Of a stretch of DNA of 64,000 bases, positions 7,869-16,700 are shown one piece after another. The stretch's first letter is position 1. Each line of letters starts with the position of its first letter. The notes below the pieces were generated by a model, which saw only the letters and a program-made list of their open reading frames with translations, searched no databases and was not told the origin of the DNA. The translations under genes were made by a program, and so were the position numbers. Origin of the DNA: Halomonas campaniensis (GTDB taxonomy: Bacteria; Pseudomonadota; Gammaproteobacteria; Pseudomonadales; Halomonadaceae); the NCBI RefSeq assembly GCF_002211105.1, contig NZ_JPUA01000043.1, forward strand, positions 98,879 to 162,878. Reading direction: 5' to 3'.

Positions 7869-9203
7869 ATGGATCCCATTACCTTAGGTATTATTGTCGC
7901 CATCGCGCTAATTGCGCTGATGGCTATTGGCACCCCTATCGCTTTTGCCCTGGGCGGTGTATCGCTGCTGGCACTGATTTACGACCGTGGCCTGTCCGAG
8001 CTCACCTACTTCGGGGAAACCTTTTTTGACCGCATCGCCGAGTTTGGTTTTGTCGCCATTCCGATGTTTATTCTGATGGGCGCCGCGGTGGCCTCTTCCC
8101 CCACCGGGCGCGACCTGTATCGCTCGCTGGATCTTTGGATGGGCAAGCTGCCGGGGGGCTTGGCGGTTTCCAATATCGGCGCCTGCTCTATCTTTGCTGC
8201 GCTCTCGGGTTCATCCCCCGCCACCTGTGCAGCGATTGGCAAAATGGGCATTCCCGAAATGCGCATGCGCGGCTATCCCGATGGCGTCGCCGCGGGCTGT
8301 ATTGCCGCAGGTGGCACTCTGGGCATTCTAATTCCGCCGTCGGTCACCATGATTATCTACGGCATCTCCACCGAAACCTCTATTGGTCGACTGTTTATTG
8401 CCGGGGTAGTGCCAGGCTTTATGCTCGCGGGCCTGTTCATGATCTGGACGATGATCGCCTGCAAGTTGGCCGGTGGCTATAACAACCCGATGGCGGAGTC
8501 GGTCGAACGACTCAAACAGAACGTTAAACAGAATGTAGATACCAACCTGAAAGCGCTCGTCCGTGTTCTGCCTTTCCTAGGCGTGGTCGCGGGCATCCTG
8601 TTTGCCCTGTATGGCGGGGTGGCAACACCTTCAGAGGCGGCGGGCGTGGGTGCATTCCTCTGTCTGGCGCTGGCGATTCTGATCTACCGCATGTGGCAGT
8701 TGGGCCCGATCAAACTGATCATGCGCGACTCGCTGCGGGAAAGCGTAATGATCATGCTGGTGATCGCCACCGCAGAAGTGTTCGCCTATGCACTCTCCTC
8801 CATGTTTATTACCCAAACCGTGGCCGCCGCGATTGCCGACCTGGAGATCAACCGCTGGGCATTGATGGGGGTGATTAACCTCTTCCTGCTGGTGGCCGGT
8901 TTCTTCCTGCCCCCCGTGGCCGTGATCGTAATGACCGCGCCGATTCTGTTACCCATTATTCTGGCGGCTAACTTCGACCCTTACTGGTTTGCGGTGATTT
9001 TGACGATCAACCTTGAGATTGGCCTGATTACGCCGCCGGTGGGCCTCAACCTGTTCATTATTAAAGGCATCGCGCCGGATATTTCGCTGCGCGACATTCT
9101 GATGGGAAGCTTGCCCTACGCGCTGTGCATGGTGCTGGGTATCTTGCTGCTGTGTCTCTTCCCAGGCATCGCGCTTTGGCTACCTAACTTGATCATGGGT
9201 TAA
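7869..9203 (+). CDS. TRAP transporter large permease (DctM)
   Basis: A 444-residue protein with about twelve membrane segments. DctM signatures are visible: FVAIPMFILMGAAVASS, SIFAALSGSSPATCAAIG, GTLGILIPPSV and the closing EIGLITPPVGLNLFIIKGI. The length matches the family. This subunit carries substrate and sodium sites. It follows dctQ by two bases and precedes the malonyl-CoA decarboxylase gene by eleven, placing transport and catabolism in one transcript. Confidence 0.93.
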   Translation: MDPITLGIIVAIALIALMAIGTPIAFALGGVSLLALIYDRGLSELTYFGETFFDRIAEFGFVAIPMFILMGAAVASSPTGRDLYRSLDLWMGKLPGGLAVSNIGACSIFAALSGSSPATCAAIGKMGIPEMRMRGYPDGVAAGCIAAGGTLGILIPPSVTMIIYGISTETSIGRLFIAGVVPGFMLAGLFMIWTMIACKLAGGYNNPMAESVERLKQNVKQNVDTNLKALVRVLPFLGVVAGILFALYGGVATPSEAAGVGAFLCLALAILIYRMWQLGPIKLIMRDSLRESVMIMLVIATAEVFAYALSSMFITQTVAAAIADLEINRWALMGVINLFLLVAGFFLPPVAVIVMTAPILLPIILAANFDPYWFAVILTINLEIGLITPPVGLNLFIIKGIAPDISLRDILMGSLPYALCMVLGILLLCLFPGIALWLPNLIMG

Positions 9204-9214
9204 GGAGTTCGACC

Positions 9215-10582
9215 ATGAACATGCTGTTTTTGCAGGAGCTGTTCAACAACATCACCCAGCGTGACGCACTGTTGCGCCGCCGCCATCCCGAGACCTTAAC
9301 GCCCGACCATGGGCAGTTGGTTAACGCCTGCCACAAGCTGTTGGAAAGCGATGGCGAAGCCTCCAGCATTGCACTGGCAAGCCGCGCCCTGGCGATTTAC
9401 CAGCGCCTTTCGGCGGCTGAGAAGAGCCGCTTCTTTGCCCGCCTGACGGCTGACTTTGCGGCCGAGCCCGGCCCCATTGACGCGGCCTATCTGGCCTATC
9501 AAGAGGTTCGCGACAACCAATCGCTACAGCGCCTGTTTGAAGCCTGCGAGCCACGACGCCAAGAGCTTTTCCGGCGTTTAAACCTGGCCAGCGACGGCAC
9601 CTATGAGCTGGTTAAAATGCGTGAAGACCTGCTGGCATTGCTACGTGAGCAGCCCGAGCTGGCGGCTATTGACGACGATTTCGCCCATCTGTTCGGCTCC
9701 TGGTTCAACCGCGGCTTTTTGATGCTCAAGCGTATTGATTGGAACACCCCCGCGTCGATTCTCGAGAAGATCATCCGCTACGAAGCGGTACACGAAATTC
9801 AGGACTGGGACGATCTGCGTCGGCGGCTGGATGCCCGTGACCGGCGCTGCTTCGCCTTTTTCCACCCGGCGATTGGTGACGAGCCGCTGATCTTTGTGGA
9901 GGTGGCCCTGCATAAGGGTCTGCCAAGCCGTATTCAGCCCATCCTCTCTGGCGAAAGCAGCTATAGCAAAAAAGGTATCGACGACCCCGAAGATGCCGAT
10001 ACAGCGGCGTTCTTTGGTATCAGCAACTGCCAGACCGGGCTGCGCGGCATCTCCTTCGGTAACTTTTTGATCAAGCAGGTAGTCCAGGAGCTCTCCCAGG
10101 AGCTACCGCAGCTTAAATACTTCGTTACGCTCTCGCCGGTGCCTGGCTTCGCCCAGTGGCTGCAGGAGCAGCGTGAGGATGAGCAGCTTCCCGCGTCGCT
10201 GCGTAAATCACTCAAAGGGCTTGAAACACCGGGATGGCATCAGGACAAAGCCCGCGAAGAGGAGCTCAAAGCCATTATTCGCCCGCTAGCCGCCCGCTAT
10301 CTGGTCGAAGAGAAGAACCGCCACGGCCTGCCACTCAACCCGGTGGCCCGCTTTCACCTCGGCAACGGCGCTGAACTCCACCGCATTAACTGGTTGGGCG
10401 ATATCTCCGAGAAGGGCTTTAAACAAGCCGCCGGACTGATGGTTAACTACCTCTATGTGCTGGACGATATCGAACGCAATCACGAAAACTATACCGCCAA
10501 GGCGACCGTTGCTTGCTCCAATGAGGTGCGTGACCTCGCCAAACGCGCCCGCAAGCTGGCCAAGGGAGAGACCACCAAATGA
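9215..10582 (+). CDS. matA: Malonyl-CoA decarboxylase
   Basis: A 455-residue enzyme converting malonyl-CoA to acetyl-CoA and CO2. The N-terminal third is the helical domain. The C-terminal part is the GNAT-like catalytic domain with FGISNCQTGLRGISFGNFLI, the serine-containing TLSPVPGF and the histidine in ARFHLGNGAELHRINWLGD; these match the catalytic Ser and His positions of the family. The length fits bacterial MatA. A strong aaggag ends eight bases before the ATG at 9215. The stop overlaps the matB start by ATGA. With MatB it gives the route malonate to malonyl-CoA to acetyl-CoA. Confidence 0.93.
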   Translation: MNMLFLQELFNNITQRDALLRRRHPETLTPDHGQLVNACHKLLESDGEASSIALASRALAIYQRLSAAEKSRFFARLTADFAAEPGPIDAAYLAYQEVRDNQSLQRLFEACEPRRQELFRRLNLASDGTYELVKMREDLLALLREQPELAAIDDDFAHLFGSWFNRGFLMLKRIDWNTPASILEKIIRYEAVHEIQDWDDLRRRLDARDRRCFAFFHPAIGDEPLIFVEVALHKGLPSRIQPILSGESSYSKKGIDDPEDADTAAFFGISNCQTGLRGISFGNFLIKQVVQELSQELPQLKYFVTLSPVPGFAQWLQEQREDEQLPASLRKSLKGLETPGWHQDKAREEELKAIIRPLAARYLVEEKNRHGLPLNPVARFHLGNGAELHRINWLGDISEKGFKQAAGLMVNYLYVLDDIERNHENYTAKATVACSNEVRDLAKRARKLAKGETTK

Positions 10583-12117
10583 GCCACAACCTATTTGAAA
10601 CCTTTGCGGCCAAAATGCGCGAGTGCGCAGAGGCCGATTTTATTACCACCCGCGACGGCCGCCGCTATCGCTACGCCGATGCGCTGACCATCAGTGCGCA
10701 ACTTGCCGGCGCACTAACCGAGTTAGGCGTTAAGCAAGGCGACCGCGTTGCCGTGCAGGTGGACAAAAGCCCTGAAGCCATTTTGCTTTACCTGGCCTGC
10801 CTGCGCATCGGCGGCGTCTATCTGCCTTTAAATACCGGCTATACCGGCGATGAGATACGCTACTTCTTAAACGACGCAGAGCCGGCGCTGTTTGTTTGTC
10901 GCCCCCAACTAGCAGAGCAAGCGAGGGCGCTCGCTGCTGAAACCGGCTGCCCGGCGGTGGCCACCCTGGGCAGCGCCGCCGATGGCAGCCTGATGGAAAC
11001 CGCCCAAGCGGCAACGCCACGAGAGGAGGTCGTAGCGCTTGGCGAGCGCGACCTGGCCGCGATTCTCTACACCTCGGGCACCACCGGGCGCTCCAAAGGC
11101 GCCATGCTGACGCACAAAAACCTCGCCTCTAACGCCGAGACCCTGGCCAAAGCCTGGCACTTCAGCGCTGATGACCGGCTGATCCATGCGCTGCCAATCT
11201 TCCATACCCACGGTCTGTTCGTCGCCTGCAACGTCACCCTGATGGCGGGCGCCAGCATGCTCTTCCTTCCCAAGTTCGATGCCGATGTGATTTTTGACGA
11301 GCTGCCCCGTGGCAGCGTAATGATGGGCGTACCCACTTTCTATACCCGTCTGGTGCAGGACGAACGACTGACCCCAGAAGCGACCGCCAACATGCGGCTG
11401 TTCGTTTCTGGTTCTGCCCCGCTCACCGCCGAGACCCACGAGGCGTTTGAAGCCAAAACGGGGCATGCGATTCTTGAGCGCTACGGCATGACCGAAACCA
11501 ATATGAACCTCTCCAATCCCTATGAGGGGGCACGGCGGGCGGGCACCGTAGGTATGCCGCTACCCGGCGTGGAGATGCGCATTACCGACAGGGAAACCGG
11601 CGACGAGGTGCCTTTGGGTGAGATTGGCATGCTGCAAATTCGTGGCCCAAATGTGTTTATCGGCTACTGGCGGATGCCTGAAAAAACCCGTGAGGAGCTA
11701 TTAGACGACGGCTTTTTCATTACCGGCGATCTCGCCATGGTCGACGAGCAAGGCTATGTGCATATCGTCGGTCGTGACAAAGACCTGGTGATTTCCGGCG
11801 GCTACAACGTCTACCCCAAAGAGGTGGAGCAGGTGATCGACGAGCTCGATCAAGTTGCCGAATCCGCGGTCATCGGTCTACCGCACCCTGACTTGGGCGA
11901 GGGCGTTACCGCCGTCGTTGTACGACAGCAAGGCGCTGAGCTTGGAGAAAACCAGCTTGAAGAGGAGAAAGTCATCGCCCATTTAGATGGCCGGTTAGCT
12001 AAGTATAAGCAGCCCAAGCGGGTCTTCTTTGTCGATGAACTGCCGCGCAATACGATGGGCAAAGTACAGAAAAATGAACTGCGCAAGCGGTTCAACGACA
12101 CTTACCGAACCTCCTAA
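10579..12117 (+). CDS. matB: Malonyl-CoA synthetase
   Basis: A 512-residue member of the acyl-adenylate-forming (ANL) superfamily that ligates malonate and CoA using ATP. The P-loop is ILYTSGTTGRSKGAML, followed by FVSGSAPL, the YGMTETNM motif, TGDLA, the hinge GRDKDLVISGGYNVYP and the C-terminal lysine region PRNTMGKVQK. The FHTHGLF segment and length fit MatB and not long-chain acyl-CoA ligases. It is the last gene of the operon, overlapping matA, and a good intrinsic terminator follows. Confidence 0.92.
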   Translation: MSHNLFETFAAKMRECAEADFITTRDGRRYRYADALTISAQLAGALTELGVKQGDRVAVQVDKSPEAILLYLACLRIGGVYLPLNTGYTGDEIRYFLNDAEPALFVCRPQLAEQARALAAETGCPAVATLGSAADGSLMETAQAATPREEVVALGERDLAAILYTSGTTGRSKGAMLTHKNLASNAETLAKAWHFSADDRLIHALPIFHTHGLFVACNVTLMAGASMLFLPKFDADVIFDELPRGSVMMGVPTFYTRLVQDERLTPEATANMRLFVSGSAPLTAETHEAFEAKTGHAILERYGMTETNMNLSNPYEGARRAGTVGMPLPGVEMRITDRETGDEVPLGEIGMLQIRGPNVFIGYWRMPEKTREELLDDGFFITGDLAMVDEQGYVHIVGRDKDLVISGGYNVYPKEVEQVIDELDQVAESAVIGLPHPDLGEGVTAVVVRQQGAELGENQLEEEKVIAHLDGRLAKYKQPKRVFFVDELPRNTMGKVQKNELRKRFNDTYRTS

Positions 12118-12153
12118 CTATCCGTCTTGAAAGCACAATTCTCCCAAGATTTT

Positions 12154-12180
12154 GCCCCGCAGCATGCGGGGCATTTTTTT
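12154..12180 (+). terminator. Intrinsic terminator of the malonate operon
   Basis: A perfect 7-bp GC stem GCCCCGC / GCGGGGC with the five-base loop AGCAT is followed by ATTTTTTT. It lies 37 bases after the matB stop. Confidence 0.92.
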
Positions 12181-12235
12181 GCGAAAAGGAACCATTTGCT
12201 CTACGAAATGTTAAGGTAAGGTCACTTAACAAACG

Positions 12236-12709
12236 ATGGAGCAGACTGCCTTGACTACGCCTACCGTTACCAATGGCATCACCGCCACCGAGCTATATAA
12301 GTTAGTCAGTCAACCAGCGCACAACAGCGCTGGAGATGGATCCCTTGAGTGGCCTGAGGGCACTATCAGCCTGGATGAGACAAATCAGACCCTGATCTGG
12401 GAGCTTAACGATTACGGCAACTTGCCGATTACCCTGTCGCGCAGCGAAAATGAGTGGGTCGCCATGGCGCCTATCGTTGCCGTGGAGAGCGTTAAAAACA
12501 CCACAGAGCTCAACGAAGTACTGCTGCGCCAGGGCATTGCGTTACCGCTGGCTTCCGTGGGCATTGTCGAAATCGACGGTCACGACTTTTATGTGGCTTA
12601 CGGACAACTGTTTGGCGACTCGAAACTTGAATCAATTTGCGCCGAGCTGCACGCCACGGCCAGTGCCGCCATGGATGTCGCCGAACTGATCCAAACCCAT
12701 TTCGCCTAA
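12236..12709 (+). CDS. yjfI: DUF2170 protein, YjfI-like
   Basis: A 157-residue cytoplasmic protein matching the DUF2170 family, to which E. coli YjfI belongs. It is acidic, with no signal peptide or membrane segment. It opens a block of six genes in the same order as E. coli yjfI-yjfJ-yjfK-yjfL-yjfM-yjfC. The biochemical role is not known; the fixed neighbourhood suggests function with the PspA-like YjfJ. The ATG at 12236 is about 55 bases after the preceding terminator, so a promoter must lie in that short gap. The ribosome site is weak and the start is not certain. Confidence 0.8.
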   Translation: MEQTALTTPTVTNGITATELYKLVSQPAHNSAGDGSLEWPEGTISLDETNQTLIWELNDYGNLPITLSRSENEWVAMAPIVAVESVKNTTELNEVLLRQGIALPLASVGIVEIDGHDFYVAYGQLFGDSKLESICAELHATASAAMDVAELIQTHFA

Positions 12710-12777
12710 CGTTCGTTAATTGGTCAATGTCACCTGCTAGGTGGCACTTTACACTCCTTTTTTAAGAGAAATTTCTT

Positions 12778-13473
12778 ATGTTAAGCAAAATCATGACCGC
12801 CCTGCGTGGCAAAGCAAATGAAACCGGTCAAGCGGTGGTGGACTCCCAGGCGCTGCGCATTTTAGACCAGGAAATCCGCGACTCGGAAAATCACCTGAGC
12901 CAATCTAAAACCGAACTCACCCGACTGATGGGCCAGCGCCAGCTAAACAGCAATAAAGCCGACACCCTGGAAAGCAAAATTGCCGAGCTGGAGAAAAGCG
13001 CTGAGGCCGCGCTGGATAAAGGCGAGGAAGCGCTGGCGGTGGAAGTCGCCGAGCGCATGGTGGCGCTACAGGATGACCTGGAAGCGGAGCGTGCCATTAT
13101 TAGTGAGTACGACGCCAGCATCGAAAAACTGCGCGGCGCCATTCGTGGCACCGACAACCAGCTCCGCCAGCTCAAGCAACAAGTGAGCGTGGTCAAAGCC
13201 ACTGAGTCAGCGCAGAAAGCCCAATCCGCCGTGGCCGCTCGCCACTCGGGCCAGAACAGCGCCATGAGCAGCGCCATGGAATCCCTGGAGCGCATTAAAG
13301 AGCGCCAACAGCTTAACTCAGCGCAAATGCAGGCGGCTGACGATATGGCCGCAGAAGAGAGCGGCAGCTCGCTGGAAGCCCGTTTGAAAGCGGCCGGTGT
13401 GGGTGGCCAGAATCGTAAAGCAGACGACGTGCTAGCGCGCCTGAAAGCGAAGAAAAACGCCGCACAGGAATAA
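12778..13473 (+). CDS. yjfJ: PspA/IM30-family protein, YjfJ-like
   Basis: A 231-residue, almost wholly helical protein with heptad-like coiled coils (about 25-180), typical of PspA/Vipp1 (ESCRT-III-like) membrane-remodelling proteins. The N-terminus MLSKIMTALRGKANETG fits the amphipathic helix that binds membranes. PspA proteins protect the inner membrane under stress; this paralogue class sits with DUF2170 and DUF2491 partners and not with pspBC. The C-terminal 50 residues are rich in Ala, Ser and Lys and less ordered. It is 68 bases after yjfI. Confidence 0.88.
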   Translation: MLSKIMTALRGKANETGQAVVDSQALRILDQEIRDSENHLSQSKTELTRLMGQRQLNSNKADTLESKIAELEKSAEAALDKGEEALAVEVAERMVALQDDLEAERAIISEYDASIEKLRGAIRGTDNQLRQLKQQVSVVKATESAQKAQSAVAARHSGQNSAMSSAMESLERIKERQQLNSAQMQAADDMAAEESGSSLEARLKAAGVGGQNRKADDVLARLKAKKNAAQE

Positions 13474-13518
13474 GCGTTAAGAGCAAGCCAGCATTTAAAT
13501 TTATTAGGGAGCCAGGCC

Positions 13519-14241
13519 ATGTTTAACACCCTCAAGGCACTTTTTCGCGCTACTACGGAGAAGCCGCCCGAGCCTAACGAAGGCCGCCCGGTGGCCGCTG
13601 GCCTGCCTATGGGTATCAGCCAGGAAGACCTTGAGGGCCTTCGTCTGGATGGGCGCGTCAATATTAAGCTGATCGGCCTGCGCGCCCACCCCGATGCGCT
13701 GTTTCGCTGGGATGACGACGCCTACCACCATATTGCCGCCGTGGGGCACGTCGATCTTGGTCAAGGAGCGCATCTGGTGCGCTTCTATCTGGATAACGAC
13801 ACTTGGCTGCAGGCCAATATTGAGAACGGTCAGGTGCTTGAATATAAGCTGTTCGACTTTTACCGTGTTGCCCATCTTTCGGACACTGAGTTTGATGACG
13901 CCATCAACGGAAAAGATAAACAGCCCGATAGCATCGGCGCCCAAACCATCGCGCTCACCTCAACCACTGAGGAGGCGCGCAGTTGCACCTATCAGCGAGT
14001 GTGGGGGAATGGTGACAGCCTGTGGTCGCCGCCGGTGGTTTTCGAAGAGCAGGTAATGACCACCGAGAGCGTGTCGGCGCGCCATGTGACCCACCATGCC
14101 ATGCTCTATGAGCGCCCCATCGAAGGCGCTGAACGTATGGAGTACTTACTGCTGAGCGCAGAAAGCGATGGCGAAGGCAGCTTTATGGTGGTGCACAATG
14201 TGGGGGTAGATGTGGCCTCCGTCGATATCGACGCTGTTTGA
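13519..14241 (+). CDS. yjfK: DUF2491 protein, YjfK-like
   Basis: A 240-residue soluble protein of the DUF2491 family (E. coli YjfK). No signal peptide, membrane segment or recognisable catalytic motif is visible. It is consistently found beside YjfJ and DUF350 proteins, so a role in the same membrane-stress or polyamine/thiol-related unit is inferred. A ribosome site (agggag) lies ahead of the ATG, 45 bases after yjfJ. Confidence 0.82.
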   Translation: MFNTLKALFRATTEKPPEPNEGRPVAAGLPMGISQEDLEGLRLDGRVNIKLIGLRAHPDALFRWDDDAYHHIAAVGHVDLGQGAHLVRFYLDNDTWLQANIENGQVLEYKLFDFYRVAHLSDTEFDDAINGKDKQPDSIGAQTIALTSTTEEARSCTYQRVWGNGDSLWSPPVVFEEQVMTTESVSARHVTHHAMLYERPIEGAERMEYLLLSAESDGEGSFMVVHNVGVDVASVDIDAV

Positions 14242-14284
14242 CCCGCAAGTCTATTTTTAAGCTACTGAAAAGGAAGCAACCACC

Positions 14285-14698
14285 ATGGTGAATTACCTCT
14301 ACGGCCTGCCATCATTTATCGCCTATCTAGTCACGGCGATTGTACTGCTCGCCGCCTTTATGTACTGCTACAGCCGGATTACCCCGCACCACGAGTGGAC
14401 GCTGATTCGCGAAGGTAATGCGGCCGCTGCTTCCGCATACGGCGGCTCCATTTTAGGCTTTACCATTCCGCTATACAGCGCGATGGCCCACTCGATCAAC
14501 TTTATCGATTTTGTACTCTGGGGCATCGTGGCCTTTATTGTTCAGTTGGCTACCTTCTTCGCAGTTAAGCTGTTTCTGCGTAAACAGGGCGAAAGCTTGT
14601 CTCAGCACATCACCGAAGGCCACCAGGCCTACGGCATTTTGATGGCCAGCGTGGCCGTGGCAGTCGGCTTGCTCAACGCCGCTTCGATGACTTGGTAA
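14285..14698 (+). CDS. yjfL: DUF350 membrane protein, YjfL-like
   Basis: A 137-residue protein with four membrane segments: roughly 10-30, 50-70, 75-95 and 115-135. It carries the DUF350 pattern of polar residues within helices (GNAAAASAYGGSILGFTIPL). It matches E. coli YjfL in size and position. Function is unknown; it may be the membrane anchor or channel of the YjfIJKLMC unit. Confidence 0.85.
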   Translation: MVNYLYGLPSFIAYLVTAIVLLAAFMYCYSRITPHHEWTLIREGNAAAASAYGGSILGFTIPLYSAMAHSINFIDFVLWGIVAFIVQLATFFAVKLFLRKQGESLSQHITEGHQAYGILMASVAVAVGLLNAASMTW

Positions 14699-14724
14699 CG
14701 ACGACGTGGTAAAGGAGAGCCTGC

Positions 14725-15348
14725 ATGTCTAAACACGATAGTACCCCTCATTTGCCGCGCCGCAAGCGCAGCGGGCGCTTGTCACTGGCGATGATGGGCG
14801 CCAGCGCCTTTGGTCTTACCGCCTGTGGTCAACCGCCCCAGGAAGAGCAGATCACCGATATAGAGTTCGATCAGCCGCGCAGCTTTCAAAGCGTCGAGGA
14901 TTGCGTGGCGGAGAATGTCTACACCCGCAGCGCCTGCGAAGACGCCTACGAAGCCTCTCTGAAAGAGGTGCCGCGCTATAGCACGCTTGAAGAGTGCGAA
15001 GCTGAAAATGGTGAAGGCGCTTGTACTGCTCCAACCGACGAACAGTCCCAGGCCGCAACCGGAAGCACCGGGGGCAGTTGGTTTATGCCCGCCATGATGG
15101 GTTATATGGTGGGCAGCATGATGTCCAACACCAACCGTGGACGCTCCTTCGAGCGGGTGTATCAGGAACCGGTCTACCGCAATCGTCAGAACCAAGGCAA
15201 CTGGAACACGGCCTCTAGCCAGGCGACTCAGCGCGTCACCCAGCGTAACGATGCCATGCGTAGCTCAGTGGTTCAGAACCGCAAAGCAGCGTCGCAGCGC
15301 AGCGGTTTTGGTTCACGCTCCTCGGCGCGGGGTGGCTGGGGCTCTTAA
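14725..15348 (+). CDS. yjfM: DUF1190 lipoprotein, YjfM/YgiB-like
   Basis: A 207-residue protein. The N-terminus is basic, then hydrophobic, then has a lipobox LTAC with the acceptor Cys34, so it is probably a lipoprotein. Four further cysteines occur in two CVAENVYTRSACEDAY-like repeats (around 60-105), the DUF1190 hallmark. The Gly/Met-rich stretch after 115 may sit in or near the membrane, and the tail is rich in Arg, Ser and Gly. In E. coli the two homologues YjfM and YgiB each sit directly before an ATP-grasp glutathionylspermidine-synthase-like gene, as here. Confidence 0.82.
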   Translation: MSKHDSTPHLPRRKRSGRLSLAMMGASAFGLTACGQPPQEEQITDIEFDQPRSFQSVEDCVAENVYTRSACEDAYEASLKEVPRYSTLEECEAENGEGACTAPTDEQSQAATGSTGGSWFMPAMMGYMVGSMMSNTNRGRSFERVYQEPVYRNRQNQGNWNTASSQATQRVTQRNDAMRSSVVQNRKAASQRSGFGSRSSARGGWGS

Positions 15349-15367
15349 GCCGCCAGCAAAGGTTACT

Positions 15368-16534
15368 ATGCTGCGAATCGATATCCCTGAAAGAAGCAAT
15401 TGGAAAGCCCTGGCCCACGAGCTGGGCTTTCATTTTCATACCATCGACGGGGAGCCCTACTGGAAAGAGGACGCCTACTACCAGTTCACCCTAGAACAGG
15501 TAGAGCGGGATATCGAAACGCCTACCGAGGAAGTGCATGAGATGTGCATGGAACTGGTGGACAAGGTCTGCCACTCCAATGCGCTTATGCAGCGTTTGGC
15601 ACTGCCCGAGCATATGTGGGATAGCATCCATAACTCGTGGAAATCAGGGCAGCCGCATCTCTACGGGCGAATGGACTTTGCCTATTCAGGCGATGGCCCG
15701 GCGAAACTGCTAGAACTCAACTACGATACGCCCACGTCGCTTTACGAAGCGGGCTTTTTTCAGTGGGTGTGGCTTGAGCAGGCCATCGCGCAAGGTATCC
15801 TGCCGCGACATGCGGATCAGTACAACTCGATTCAGGAGCACCTTCTCAATGCCATGGCGCACCTTGGTGATCGCATTGAAGCGCGCACGCTGTATTTCTC
15901 CTGCATCAAAGAGAACACAGAAGAGCGCGCCACCGTGCACTACTTACAGGATGTGGCGGTGCAGGCAGGCCTCAAGGCACCGTTTATCTATATGGAAGAT
16001 ATTGGCATCAATCCTGGCGCTGAACACTTTGTTGACCTGGATAACCAGCCCATCCACGCCCTGTTCAAACTCTATCCGTGGGAAGAGATGGCCGACGATG
16101 CCTTCGGCGAGGTTATCCCCCAGCTAAACACCCACTGGTTTGAACCACCCTGGAAAGCGATTCTGTCTAATAAGGGTATTCTGCCCCTGCTATGGGAGCA
16201 CTTTGAGGGCCATCCCAATCTGCTACCGGCGTTCTTCGAGGATGCCAACAGCCCGCCACTACCGGCAGGCTGGGTGCGTAAACCATTCTTCTCCCGGGAA
16301 GGCAGCAACGTAGAGCTGATCACCCCCGCAGGTCAGCGCGAGGCCGTGGACGGTCCCTACACCGACAGCCCATGGATTCGCCAGGCCTATCACCCGATGC
16401 CCCGCTTTGGTAACAATCACGCCTTAATTGGCAGTTGGGTGGTGGGCGACCGCGCCTGTGGCATGGGCATTCGCGAAGACGTAGGCCGCATTACCAAAGA
16501 CTCCTCCTGCTTCGTACCCCACGCGATCGTGTAA
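15368..16534 (+). CDS. yjfC: Glutathionylspermidine synthase-family ATP-grasp protein, YjfC-like
   Basis: A 388-residue protein equal to the C-terminal synthetase domain of glutathionylspermidine synthase, without the amidase domain. The segments LYGRMDFAYSG, LLELNYDTPTSLYEAG and VRKPFFSREGSNV are typical ATP-grasp/GSP-synthase features for ATP, magnesium and glutathione-like substrates. An in-frame start exists more than 200 bases upstream inside yjfM, but the ATG at 15368 has aaagg before it and gives the E. coli YjfC length. The physiological substrates of YjfC/YgiC are unsettled. It closes the yjf-like block. Confidence 0.88.
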   Translation: MLRIDIPERSNWKALAHELGFHFHTIDGEPYWKEDAYYQFTLEQVERDIETPTEEVHEMCMELVDKVCHSNALMQRLALPEHMWDSIHNSWKSGQPHLYGRMDFAYSGDGPAKLLELNYDTPTSLYEAGFFQWVWLEQAIAQGILPRHADQYNSIQEHLLNAMAHLGDRIEARTLYFSCIKENTEERATVHYLQDVAVQAGLKAPFIYMEDIGINPGAEHFVDLDNQPIHALFKLYPWEEMADDAFGEVIPQLNTHWFEPPWKAILSNKGILPLLWEHFEGHPNLLPAFFEDANSPPLPAGWVRKPFFSREGSNVELITPAGQREAVDGPYTDSPWIRQAYHPMPRFGNNHALIGSWVVGDRACGMGIREDVGRITKDSSCFVPHAIV

Positions 16535-16608
16535 ACGCAAGTACCAAAACACGCTTATCCAGGCTGGACAGCCCTCACAAAAAAAGCTGAAATCGTTGCT
16601 ACTACCCT

Positions 16609-16636
16609 AAGTAGAGTGGTAAGTATCACTCTACTT
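16609..16636. promoter_or_regulatory. Inverted repeat upstream of the chemosensory cluster
   Basis: AAGTAGAGTG and CACTCTACTT form a perfect 10-bp inverted repeat with an eight-base spacer, about 65 bases before the first chemosensory start codon. No U-run follows. It could be an operator for the cluster, or a 3' hairpin of the yjf transcript. Confidence 0.4.
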
Positions 16637-16700
16637 CTCACCCTGAGCGCTATTGAGCAGCGCCGTTAGGGCCACCGTTTACTTTGGAGCAACGGCGAAC

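Noticed and set aside
12188-12215. GGAAC upstream of yjfI as a sigma-E -35 box, attractive for a PspA-like envelope-stress operon
   Set aside because: No TCTGA or TCAAA-like -10 at 15-17 bases distance, so the match is too weak.
12891-13661. 256-codon minus-strand frame over yjfJ and yjfK
   Set aside because: Ser/Arg-rich shadow of helical Ala/Glu/Gln-rich coding sequence; crosses two real genes and a gap.
16653-16700. TTG start for the cluster receptor adding 16 residues
   Set aside because: The added residues are not signal-like and the ATG at 16701 has its own ggag.
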